From positions 1-33,906 of the forward strand of contig JASSUF010000006.1 of the NCBI GenBank assembly GCA_031963365.1: a DNA stretch of 33,906 nt, in the 5' to 3' direction. A model generated the notes under the pieces. It did no database searches. It worked only from the letters and a program-made list of their open reading frames with translations, and was not told the origin of the DNA. The position numbers were made by a program, and so were the translations under genes. Of the stretch, positions 7,088-13,198 are shown in pieces; position 1 is the stretch's first letter; each line of letters starts with the position of its first letter. Source of the DNA: JASSUD01 sp031963365. Its GTDB lineage: Bacteria > Pseudomonadota > Gammaproteobacteria > Burkholderiales > Burkholderiaceae.

Positions 7088-8065
7088 ATGTCGCTTAAGA
7101 ATCGTTTAACGGAAAAGAGCGGGAACATTGTCGATACTATTAATAATATCGATAGAAAAAATCCAAGTACGACGACTAGCTCAAAAACTGGCCCCGGACA
7201 AATGCTTGCATTCAGTAAAGAAATGGAAGAGAGCAATAATAAAATTAATTTATTAGAAAAACAGCTTGAGGAATTTAAAGAGTCCAGTCCTGCAAAACTA
7301 ATAGAGCCTTCGAAAATTTCTCGTTCAATTTGGGCGAATAGAAGCGAGCAAAGTTTTACTGATAAAGAATTTCAGATTTTAAAGGAATCAATTGACGCTT
7401 CCGGTGGAAACGTTCAACCTATTAAAGTGAGAAAAATTGCAGGCAATGAAGAAAAATTTGAGTTAATTTTTGGACATCGGCGGCATCAGGCATGTCTTGA
7501 ACTTGGTATTCGCGTGCTAGCTCTTGTTGCTGAGAATATGGAAGATCAGCAGCTATTTCTTGAGATGGATCAAGAAAATCGCGCACGAAAAGATTTAAGT
7601 CCGTGGGAACAGGGGAAGATGTATCAACGCGCTTTAGATGAAAAACTCTGGCCTTCTCAAAATAAGCTAGCAAAAGCATTAAGCCTTAGTCAGGGGAACG
7701 TATCATCTGCGCTGCAAATTTCACAAATTCCTAAAGAAATAATGGCAGTTTTTAGTAATCCGAACGATTTGACGTTTCGTTGGGTAAGGGAAATTTTGAA
7801 GGCAATTAAGAGAGATTCAGATGGGGTGTTGGATCGTGCACAATCTATAAAAAATCGAGGGTATATAAAGCCGTCGAAAGCTTTTCAAATTCTTATTAGC
7901 GAAGAAGCTACTTTTATTGAATGGAATGAAAAAATAGATGAAGTTAGATTGGTTAGGAGAAAAGGAAATCTTTCTATCTCTTGCGGAAAAATAAAACTTA
8001 ATAGTCAACAAGAGCAAGAGCTCAAAAAGATGATAGAGAATTGCTTGCGTCAATTTTCTAATTGA
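7088..8065 (+). CDS. parB: ParB, centromere-binding protein
   Basis: A 325-residue ParB/Spo0J-family protein that binds parS, slides on DNA as a CTP-dependent clamp and stimulates ParA. Residues 1-70 are a polar linker where the ParA-interacting segment normally lies. The nuclease-like/CTP-binding fold follows, with PIKVRKI (111-117), GHRRHQA (129-135, the family's GxRRxxA box) and ENRARKDLSPWEQ (163-175). A helix-turn-helix is visible around NKLAKALSLSQGNVSSALQ (192-210). It forms an operon with parA. Three identical palindromes directly downstream are its probable binding sites. Confidence 0.92.
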   Translation: MSLKNRLTEKSGNIVDTINNIDRKNPSTTTSSKTGPGQMLAFSKEMEESNNKINLLEKQLEEFKESSPAKLIEPSKISRSIWANRSEQSFTDKEFQILKESIDASGGNVQPIKVRKIAGNEEKFELIFGHRRHQACLELGIRVLALVAENMEDQQLFLEMDQENRARKDLSPWEQGKMYQRALDEKLWPSQNKLAKALSLSQGNVSSALQISQIPKEIMAVFSNPNDLTFRWVREILKAIKRDSDGVLDRAQSIKNRGYIKPSKAFQILISEEATFIEWNEKIDEVRLVRRKGNLSISCGKIKLNSQQEQELKKMIENCLRQFSN

Positions 8066-8076
8066 TCTCTACATGG

Positions 8077-8097
8077 GGTTATTTACAGTAAATAACC
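8077..8097. promoter_or_regulatory. parS-like palindrome 1
   Basis: GGTTATTTAC, one central base (A), GTAAATAACC: a perfect 21-bp palindrome 12 bases after parB. It recurs at 8199 and 8319. The identity of the three copies and their place beside parB support a centromere role. Confidence 0.75.
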
Positions 8098-8144
8098 TTG
8101 TAGGCAGAGAAATAGCTTTCACACCACTTCCCATACTTTCTATG

Positions 8145-8174
8145 AGAGCAACGTTTCTTTAGAAACCTTGCTCT
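8145..8174. other. 30-bp imperfect inverted repeat between parS sites 1 and 2
   Basis: AGAGCAA, C, GTTTC, loop TTTA, GAAAC, C, TTGCTCT: twelve paired positions with one symmetric C/C mismatch. There is no T tract, so it is a weak terminator candidate. It could be a 3' mRNA structure for parAB or a binding site for an accessory protein in the partition complex. Confidence 0.45.
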
Positions 8175-8198
8175 TAGCGATGTCAGCGAAGTACTAAT

Positions 8199-8219
8199 GG
8201 TTATTTACTGTAAATAACC
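8199..8219. promoter_or_regulatory. parS-like palindrome 2
   Basis: Same 21-bp palindrome as at 8077 but with T in the centre. Its start lies 122 bases from copy 1. Confidence 0.75.
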
Positions 8220-8318
8220 TCTATTCAGACAAAGAAATAACTACATAGTTGCAATATTTTTTTGGCTAATTTTCCTTAGAACCCTTGCCAGCAGTGGGTC
8301 TTAATGGGGTGCTGTATC

Positions 8319-8339
8319 GGTTATTTACTGTAAATAACC
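8319..8339. promoter_or_regulatory. parS-like palindrome 3
   Basis: Identical to copy 2, starting 120 bases after it. The three sites are almost evenly spaced over 263 bases. Confidence 0.75.
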
Positions 8340-8351
8340 CCCCATGATTTC

Positions 8352-8415
8352 ATACTTTATTAAAATTATTGTAATAAAGTATCATTTAAATTAAATTCTC
8401 TTGAGGGAATTTTTT
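8352..8415 (+). promoter_or_regulatory. operator-like inverted repeat and attenuator-like hairpin ahead of the FlhD-like gene
   Basis: ATACTTTATT (8352-8361) and AATAAAGTAT (8373-8382) form a perfect inverted repeat with 11 bases between the arms. TTGTAA (8370-8375), 17 bases, and TAAATT make a possible promoter whose -35 lies in the right arm. An 8-bp hairpin, AAATTCTC-TTGA-GGGAATTT (8393-8412), then runs into six T and resembles an intrinsic terminator placed before the gene. Repression at the repeat plus attenuation at the hairpin is inferred. Confidence 0.4.
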
Positions 8416-8495
8416 GAATTTTACTGAACTACTATATTTGGTTTGATAAAAAACGTGATTCTACGGGTTGTTTGTATTTAAAATGGCATGGCGGA

Positions 8496-9113
8496 ATGAT
8501 AAAAAATCTCAACATAGAGACAACGACAGAGCAAAAGCAATTAATAGCCAAAAATATCTACAAATTAGATCTAGCCCTATGGTGCTCCATAAAAGAGCTA
8601 GCTTGCCAAGCGCCTAATCTAGCCGCCCACCAATTTCAAATTACAATAGAAACGGCTCAACATTTCGCTCAAGCCGATGAAGAGAAATTAGGCAAACTCG
8701 CTTCTAAGGCTCTCCTTTCTTTCAAGGTAAATACTTCAGAAAAAGAACTGATTGATTATTTAAAGCAATCCTCTAATCTACACAAAGAAAAAATTAATTT
8801 TGTCACACAAAATTTGAATTTTCTCTACTGGCACACCGTGAAAAAAATAATGATAGCTAATGCGGATACGGCCCTTGTGCGTTTTGATATCTCACCAGAG
8901 TTGGCAGAGACGATAGAGCAAGCCAATGATGGTCAATTAATTCAATTAGCCGCTGCAATTCCACTTCAGTTTTCTCTTCGCTACGAAGAAAAATATGCGC
9001 TTGCTATTTTGAAAAAAAATCAATATAAATGCGCAGCGTATAAAAAAAATTTATTAATTTTAAATTTAGCGTATGAGAAGATATCAGCAAGATCAATGGA
9101 AAGAAGCCTATGA
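8496..9113 (+). CDS. tandem FlhD-domain transcription factor subunit (FlhD/SetD/AcaD-like)
   Basis: A 205-residue protein that reads as two FlhD domains in a row. Lobe 1 (about 20-91: IYKLDLALW...FQITIETAQHFAQADEEKLGKLASKALLSF) and lobe 2 (about 106-176: LNFLYWHTV...FDISPELAETIEQANDGQLIQLAAAIPLQF) align with each other. Both align with E. coli FlhD (INLSYLLLAQRL...FRLGINEEMA...LPQMVKLAETNQLVCHF). E. coli FlhD is about 116 residues and works with FlhC as an activator. The ATG at 8496 follows GGCGG closely; an in-frame TTG at 8472 is the alternative. The downstream overlapping gene is FlhC-like, so the pair probably forms a SetDC/AcaDC-type activator of transfer genes. That role is inferred from these families and the neighbouring tra operon. 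Confidence 0.7.
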   Translation: MIKNLNIETTTEQKQLIAKNIYKLDLALWCSIKELACQAPNLAAHQFQITIETAQHFAQADEEKLGKLASKALLSFKVNTSEKELIDYLKQSSNLHKEKINFVTQNLNFLYWHTVKKIMIANADTALVRFDISPELAETIEQANDGQLIQLAAAIPLQFSLRYEEKYALAILKKNQYKCAAYKKNLLILNLAYEKISARSMERSL

Positions 9114-9612
9114 AATGGCCTTGCGGGGCTATTGTGTGTCGGCTATTTCACGCCAAACGGGTATTTTTACTCAACACTGCCGTGATTTTTTTAACATATT
9201 AGTCGCTCTAGGGTATGACGTTCAGTCTAAAAAACGCTTAAAAACAAGTACCGCGTTAATGCGTAATGGCGAAGATAAGATAGAAATTTCTTTGTTTATG
9301 CTGATTTATATGACATTGGGTAAGCAGGCAGTCTATGAATCTATCAAGCGCCCCATTTTAGAGGCTGCATTCACCCTATATTGCGAAATTCAAGAAGAAA
9401 TTCAAACGTCAGATGCAAAAAGCATCAGCACGATTAATGAAGCGTGGGCTATCGCGTGCGAACTTCTAGACGAAGAGGCATATATGCGCCAGTGCTGCAC
9501 TTGTCACCTGCCTTCTTTCATGGCGGACAAGCAATATACGACGCTTGTTTGCCCTTTTTGCCGCCCCAAAAATAAGCATCAAGCCTCCTTTTCTCGTACA
9601 CGCGCCCATTAA
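9073..9612 (+). CDS. FlhC-like transcriptional activator subunit (SetC/AcaC-like)
   Basis: A 179-residue protein with the FlhC architecture. A helical N-terminal part (residues 6-47) with helix-turn-helix character is followed by a middle region, the AWAIACELLDEE segment matching AWTLVRFVES of FlhC, and a C-terminal zinc site. The zinc site uses C141/C144 (CCTC) and C160/C163 (CPFC), with nearly the same spacing as FlhC's CNCC...CSLC. The gene overlaps the FlhD-like gene by 41 bases in another frame, indicating coupled translation. No ribosome-binding site precedes the ATG at 9073; an in-frame ATG at 9115 is possible. FlhC relatives in SXT/R391 and IncC elements activate conjugation, and this pair lies 1.4 kb before a tra operon, so transfer control is the best guess. 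Flagellar genes are absent here. Confidence 0.75.
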   Translation: MRRYQQDQWKEAYEMALRGYCVSAISRQTGIFTQHCRDFFNILVALGYDVQSKKRLKTSTALMRNGEDKIEISLFMLIYMTLGKQAVYESIKRPILEAAFTLYCEIQEEIQTSDAKSISTINEAWAIACELLDEEAYMRQCCTCHLPSFMADKQYTTLVCPFCRPKNKHQASFSRTRAH

Positions 9613-9621
9613 GTGGGCGCG
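9601..9621. terminator. strong G+C-rich hairpin between convergent genes
   Basis: CGCGCCCA (9601-9608) and TGGGCGCG (9614-9621) form a perfect 8-bp stem with loop TTAAG that contains the stop codon of the FlhC-like gene. There is no T tract on either side. It probably protects or ends the 3' ends of the two convergent transcripts, but it is not a classical intrinsic terminator. Confidence 0.5.
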
Positions 9622-9636
9622 GTATGCACTTTCTAC

Positions 9637-10695
9637 TTAGGCTGCGCTAGCCACATCAGGTTTATCAGTAGGTAGGTTGCTTTGTTTTTCAATTAACGAC
9701 TGTAAAAGCACATTCAACTGCTCATAAAAGCGGGTGCCTATCGTTAAAAACCGTGTAAAAAATTCAAATATCGGACTTGGTGTGGCTTTATGTGCTTCTT
9801 GGATATCGTCTAAAGCTTGGCGACAGGCTTCTAGGTTGGTTTGTATCTTTTGCTTTAACGCGCCATAGGCTTTAGTTGGAACGGTATTGAGATATTCATG
9901 GGCAAATGTATTGATACTTTTATCGAGAGCGAGGGTATCAAGCTGTTTTAACGTGGACTGCCACGCATCGAGACATTGCGTAGGAATAGTATCGTATACA
10001 TTAGCCAGTACACCCGTCACTTTGCGCAGGGCCTCGGCTATTTTTTCTGTCTTTTCTGTATCTTGGTAGACACTCGCCATGCTTTCATAGAGCTTATGGA
10101 CTCCTTCCGAGTTTAATAAGGTCATAAAAGATTCAAACAGTGAATCAAGATAATTTGCCTTCTTGTCAGGTAATTCATTCAAATTTTGCAAAGCTTGGCG
10201 GCAATCCTCCATATTTTTTTTTGCTTCTTTTATCAGCTTCTTGTTTATTCCCTCAGGCAAGGTCTTCAGGTATTCATTGACCAGTTGATATACCCCTTCA
10301 TCTAATACCAAGCCATCTAATTTTTGTATCGTGGCCTGCCATGCCCGGAGGTAATCATCCGGTATGGACTTGTATAAATCTTCAAGTGTGCGCAAGGCTT
10401 CACTGAGTGCTTCTACTGCTTTTGCTCTTTTTTCTTGATTGCTATAAAGGGTATGTGTTCCATCATAGCGTGCGCCTTGCACAACGCGATATTCAGATGA
10501 GGCCTTGGCGGGAATGTCATAGCGTTTTTTAAAATGCCCTTGTTCAACCTGATGTTTGAGAATATCTCCAAAAAAAATTTCAAACTGCTGCCAGAGTTGA
10601 TTCGTGGCGCTACGAGCCGATTCAACTGCCCGTAGCTCGTTTTTTGGGAAGTTGACAGATTGCGCGCTATTTGCGCATGAGATGGTTACAGACAT
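9637..10695 (-). CDS. helical protein with an internal 100-residue duplication, function unknown
   Basis: A 352-residue, mostly helical, soluble-looking protein; GGAGA lies six bases before the ATG. Residues about 92-193 and 218-316 are a tandem duplication with a constant offset of 126. Examples are LEDLYKSIPDDYLRAWQATI versus LANVYDTIPTQCLDAWQSTL, EYLKTLP versus EYLNTVP, and CRQALQNLNE versus CRQALDDIQE. No signal peptide, membrane segment or catalytic motif is evident. It is divergent from the tra operon, sharing the 10696-10990 control region, and convergent with the FlhC-like gene. It could be a plasmid-encoded effector, a structural scaffold or a transfer accessory protein; nothing in the sequence decides this. 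Confidence 0.6.
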   Translation of the reverse strand: MSVTISCANSAQSVNFPKNELRAVESARSATNQLWQQFEIFFGDILKHQVEQGHFKKRYDIPAKASSEYRVVQGARYDGTHTLYSNQEKRAKAVEALSEALRTLEDLYKSIPDDYLRAWQATIQKLDGLVLDEGVYQLVNEYLKTLPEGINKKLIKEAKKNMEDCRQALQNLNELPDKKANYLDSLFESFMTLLNSEGVHKLYESMASVYQDTEKTEKIAEALRKVTGVLANVYDTIPTQCLDAWQSTLKQLDTLALDKSINTFAHEYLNTVPTKAYGALKQKIQTNLEACRQALDDIQEAHKATPSPIFEFFTRFLTIGTRFYEQLNVLLQSLIEKQSNLPTDKPDVASAA

Positions 10696-10792
10696 GCTTT
10701 CTCCAACAGTGAAATAGTGTTCTGCGAATGAGTAAGGCTTGTTTGCGCCTTTTCATTTGCTCAAAAAAACGAGCCTAGCGTTAAAAGAGCAG

Positions 10793-10834
10793 GAGTAATC
10801 ACTTTGAAACCGACCGGTTTCAAAGTGATTACTC
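10793..10834. promoter_or_regulatory. 42-bp palindrome with perfect 20-bp arms
   Basis: The left arm at 10793-10812 (GAGTAATCACTTTGAAACCG) is the exact reverse complement of the right arm at 10815-10834, separated only by AC. It lies between the divergent 352-aa gene and the tra operon. There is no T tract on either side, so termination is unlikely. Candidate roles are a high-affinity operator, a nuclease or relaxase site, or a cruciform-forming element of oriT. Confidence 0.7.
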
Positions 10835-10930
10835 GAACACGATTTGATGAAGAATGCGTACTTTCGGCAACGCTACGATGAAGTACGTGTGAAGCATGCA
10901 GTGGGTTTTAGCACCAGGCAGCCTCCTCGG

Positions 10931-10990
10931 TACCTAATAAAAATATCCACAGAAATATAAATATAAGAGTGGAAGAGGGGAGTGGTCACT
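10931..10990 (+). promoter_or_regulatory. candidate activator-dependent promoter of the tra operon
   Basis: Overlapping -10-like sequences TATAAA (10956-10961) and TATAAG (10962-10967) lie 24-35 bases before the first ATG, followed by AGAGGGGA as ribosome-binding site. The positions where -35 boxes should be (about 10933-10944) read CCTAATAAAAAT, with no similarity to TTGACA. A good -10 without a -35 suggests dependence on an activator. The remaining 10696-10930 holds no other feature I can support. Confidence 0.4.
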
Positions 10991-11209
10991 ATGCGTATGA
11001 ACCGCCATAGGTTTTTATTCATTTTCATACCAACCGTAGCGTTTGCTTCTTTTACACAAGCCCAAACACTGGATGTACCTGTGGTAGAGCCGTCATTTTT
11101 AGCGGTTACGCAATTTGGTATGCCTAGAGATAGCACTTTTGTATTTTGCGATAGCCAGGATTGCCCAACGCATTCTATAAAACACCTTGCGCTAACCCCC
11201 TCTCTTTAG
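10991..11209 (+). CDS. small exported protein preceding the pilin gene
   Basis: A 72-residue protein with a typical signal peptide (basic MRMNRHR, then FLFIFIPTVAFASFTQA, cleavage near AQA). The mature part is only about 45 residues with the motif FCDSQDCPTHSIKHLAL. The CPT...K.L pattern reminds me of N-terminal parts of OmpA-like lipoproteins found in some conjugation clusters, without the OmpA domain, so truncation is possible. The ATG at 10991 follows GAGGGGA; a second ATG at 10997 is also possible. As first gene of the tra unit it could be an envelope accessory factor. The assignment is weak. Confidence 0.45.
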   Translation: MRMNRHRFLFIFIPTVAFASFTQAQTLDVPVVEPSFLAVTQFGMPRDSTFVFCDSQDCPTHSIKHLALTPSL

Positions 11210-11299
11210 AAACTGATTCTGAGAAGGGATTAGCGATGGTGACGTACTAAAAACAGGGTCAAAAACACATTGAACCCTCCATGCAAAGAAAAAAAATAA

Positions 11300-11620
11300 A
11301 TGAACATGGAAAAAGCCCATTGCCAAGTACCCCTGTGGCACAAGTCGTTGATATATGCATGTTTGATGGTTTGCCTCATGCTGTTTTGCCAGCACGTCTT
11401 TGCCAGTGATGGGGAATTTTTATCCGATGCTTCAGGGGGGCTAGAAGGGATTATTAGAGGACACGGCGGGAAGATCGTCGTGTTGGTTGGCCTGGTATTC
11501 GCCTCTTTTTATACGGCGGTTAAAAAAGATTGGAGCCATTTTTTTAGCATCGTTGGCTTGGCGTTTGGTATTGGTATCGTCATTGGTATTGTGAATAAAG
11601 TGTTTACTGCGGTGATTTAA
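11300..11620 (+). CDS. traA: TraA, conjugative pilin precursor
   Basis: The 106-residue precursor has a long leader (about 35 residues, cleavage after QHVFA) and a mature pilin of about 70 residues with two hydrophobic helices (about 58-73 and 82-98) joined by a short basic loop, YTAVKKDW. This is the two-helix layout of F-type pilins, and traL follows directly. The mature form would be inserted in the inner membrane, then polymerised into the pilus by the TraL/E/K/B/V/C assembly machinery. Start codons at 11300 and 11306 are both in frame; the purine-rich AAAGAAAAAAAA upstream is a weak ribosome-binding site. Confidence 0.85.
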   Translation: MNMEKAHCQVPLWHKSLIYACLMVCLMLFCQHVFASDGEFLSDASGGLEGIIRGHGGKIVVLVGLVFASFYTAVKKDWSHFFSIVGLAFGIGIVIGIVNKVFTAVI

Positions 11621-11632
11621 CGAAGGGCCGCT

Positions 11633-11923
11633 ATGTCGCAATCCAATCTTTCTCATTACATCCCACGACGCTTAGATGACCCAAGCAAGTTTTTGTTTTG
11701 GGAGTTGGATGTAGCCGCCATTGGTTTTGTTGGTTTGGTGATAGGCGTGTTATCAGGCTTCCCCATATTGGGCTTGGGCTTAGGCGTATCGCTCGCTTTT
11801 TACTACAGCAAACTCAAGGCGGGAAAGCATCCTGGGATGTTAATGCACCTTTTATATTGGCTTACTGGTTTTGTTAGAACGAAAGCCCTACCAGACTCGC
11901 ATCTACGTGAATTGAATGGTTAA
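11633..11923 (+). CDS. traL: TraL, pilus assembly protein
   Basis: A 96-residue inner-membrane protein. The N-terminal PRRLDDPSKFLFWELD is the recognised TraL start, followed by two hydrophobic segments (about 28-40 and 42-58) and a basic KLKAGKHPG turn. TraL is the small VirB3 counterpart of F-type systems and is needed for pilus tip formation. It lies 12 bases after traA and 14 before traE. Confidence 0.92.
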   Translation: MSQSNLSHYIPRRLDDPSKFLFWELDVAAIGFVGLVIGVLSGFPILGLGLGVSLAFYYSKLKAGKHPGMLMHLLYWLTGFVRTKALPDSHLRELNG

Positions 11924-11937
11924 CGGGGATAGCGTCT

Positions 11938-12531
11938 ATGTCACCTGATATTGCGCAAAACGAGCGAGATGTCCTTAAAGCCCAAGTGCGTTTTCATCGC
12001 ACGATGAATGGAGGCTTGTTGGTTATCCTCTTCACGCATCTGTTGTTACTCGGTTTTGTCGTGATGCGTGACACCACCCGCATCGTTCCACCGGAGATAA
12101 AACGCCCCTATGAAATAGGTGCGAACCACGCGAACAAAGAATATCTGTTCGATATGGCGAATTACGTACTTGATAAGGTGCTGACTGTCACGCCGGAGAC
12201 GGTGGATTACAACAATAGTGTGATTTTCAAAATGGCGCATCCAGATGGATATGCCTATTTACACACGGTGTTGGATGCAGCCGCACAACAACTTAAACGA
12301 GACCGTATCACGACGATTTGGGTACCGCGTAATGAGTCTGTCATCGCTTCTTCAATGCAAGTGCGCGTCACGGGAAAGCTTAAAACCTTTATGGCAGACA
12401 AACTAACTTCAGAGCGAGAGAAAGAGTATCTCGTTCAATTTACCCTGACCGTATCTGGGCGGTTATATGTGCTTAAGATTGAAGAAATTACCAAAAAGAA
12501 TGCTGCTGTGCGCGCTGTTGGTGAGCTTTAA
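11938..12531 (+). CDS. traE: TraE, pilus assembly protein (VirB5-position/VirB8-fold)
   Basis: A 197-residue protein with one N-terminal membrane helix (about 24-43) and a periplasmic domain. Family features include YLFDMANYVLDKVLTVTPETVDYN and the C-terminal VSGRLYVLKIEEI strand. TraE supports pilus assembly from the inner membrane. Its 3' end overlaps the traK start by 65 bases in another frame, unusually long for this operon. Confidence 0.92.
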   Translation: MSPDIAQNERDVLKAQVRFHRTMNGGLLVILFTHLLLLGFVVMRDTTRIVPPEIKRPYEIGANHANKEYLFDMANYVLDKVLTVTPETVDYNNSVIFKMAHPDGYAYLHTVLDAAAQQLKRDRITTIWVPRNESVIASSMQVRVTGKLKTFMADKLTSEREKEYLVQFTLTVSGRLYVLKIEEITKKNAAVRAVGEL

Positions 12532-13198
12532 AGTGAATGCCTCGCAAGTCATCGAGCATGCGGAGCAACAACACCAGCAAGCCACGATGTCGGCGCATGA
12601 GCAAAACCGCTTAGCGATTGAAGGACGCCGTATTACGCATGTGGTGCCCTCGCAAAAAGGCGTGATTACAGTTGTTAAAGACGAAGCGCAAGGCGCGCTG
12701 TATTTTGCATTAACGCAGGACAAAGCCAATCACGGCACGGTTACTTTATTTGTCTCAGATAACCAGGGCGTGACTTACAAGCTGATTCTTACACCGCGCC
12801 CTGTCGCCGGGGAAGAAATCATTTTGCGCCCCCCTGCGAAGCAATACACCGCGCCATCAAGTCGCAATCAGCATGCACTTGCTTACCAGCGCCGTATTAA
12901 AGATTTGATGCTGGGTATGACAGATGAGCCATTCCAGGATAAAACCAACACCACCTCCATTAATAAAGTGGTACCGCTTTGGAAAGAAAGCCATCTTGTT
13001 TTGCTCACGCGCTATAGCGCCCAAGAATTGATAGGGGAGAAATACCAACTCACTAATATTTCTCCTTCTGCAATGACGTTGGTGGAACAGGAATTTTATC
13101 GCCCTGGTGTACAGGCTATTGCCGTGGAATATCACACATTAAATCCTGGAGATTCCACACCCGTTTTTATTGTGCGTGAGCGGCATCATGATGAGTGA
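12467..13198 (+). CDS. traK: TraK, outer-membrane core complex protein (VirB9-like)
   Basis: A 243-residue secretin-like protein that with TraB and TraV forms the envelope-spanning core. A basic N-terminus, the hydrophobic stretch MLLCALLVSFKVNAS and the following polar sequence make a signal peptide. The mature part is beta-rich, with KGVITVVKDE, GTVTLFVSDNQGVTYKLILTPRPVAGEEIILRP split over residues 65-115 and a C-terminal VEYHTLNPGDSTPVFIV domain. The ATG at 12467 lies inside traE; a second in-frame ATG at 12500 still gives a usable signal peptide and may be the real start. Confidence 0.9.
   Translation: MCLRLKKLPKRMLLCALLVSFKVNASQVIEHAEQQHQQATMSAHEQNRLAIEGRRITHVVPSQKGVITVVKDEAQGALYFALTQDKANHGTVTLFVSDNQGVTYKLILTPRPVAGEEIILRPPAKQYTAPSSRNQHALAYQRRIKDLMLGMTDEPFQDKTNTTSINKVVPLWKESHLVLLTRYSAQELIGEKYQLTNISPSAMTLVEQEFYRPGVQAIAVEYHTLNPGDSTPVFIVRERHHDE

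Noticed and set aside
8496..9612. True flagellar flhDC genes
   Set aside because: The FlhD part is duplicated, no flagellar genes are nearby, and the neighbourhood is plasmid partition and transfer.
10793..10834. The 42-bp palindrome as a bidirectional terminator
   Set aside because: Neither side has a T tract and the region is upstream, not downstream, of both flanking genes.
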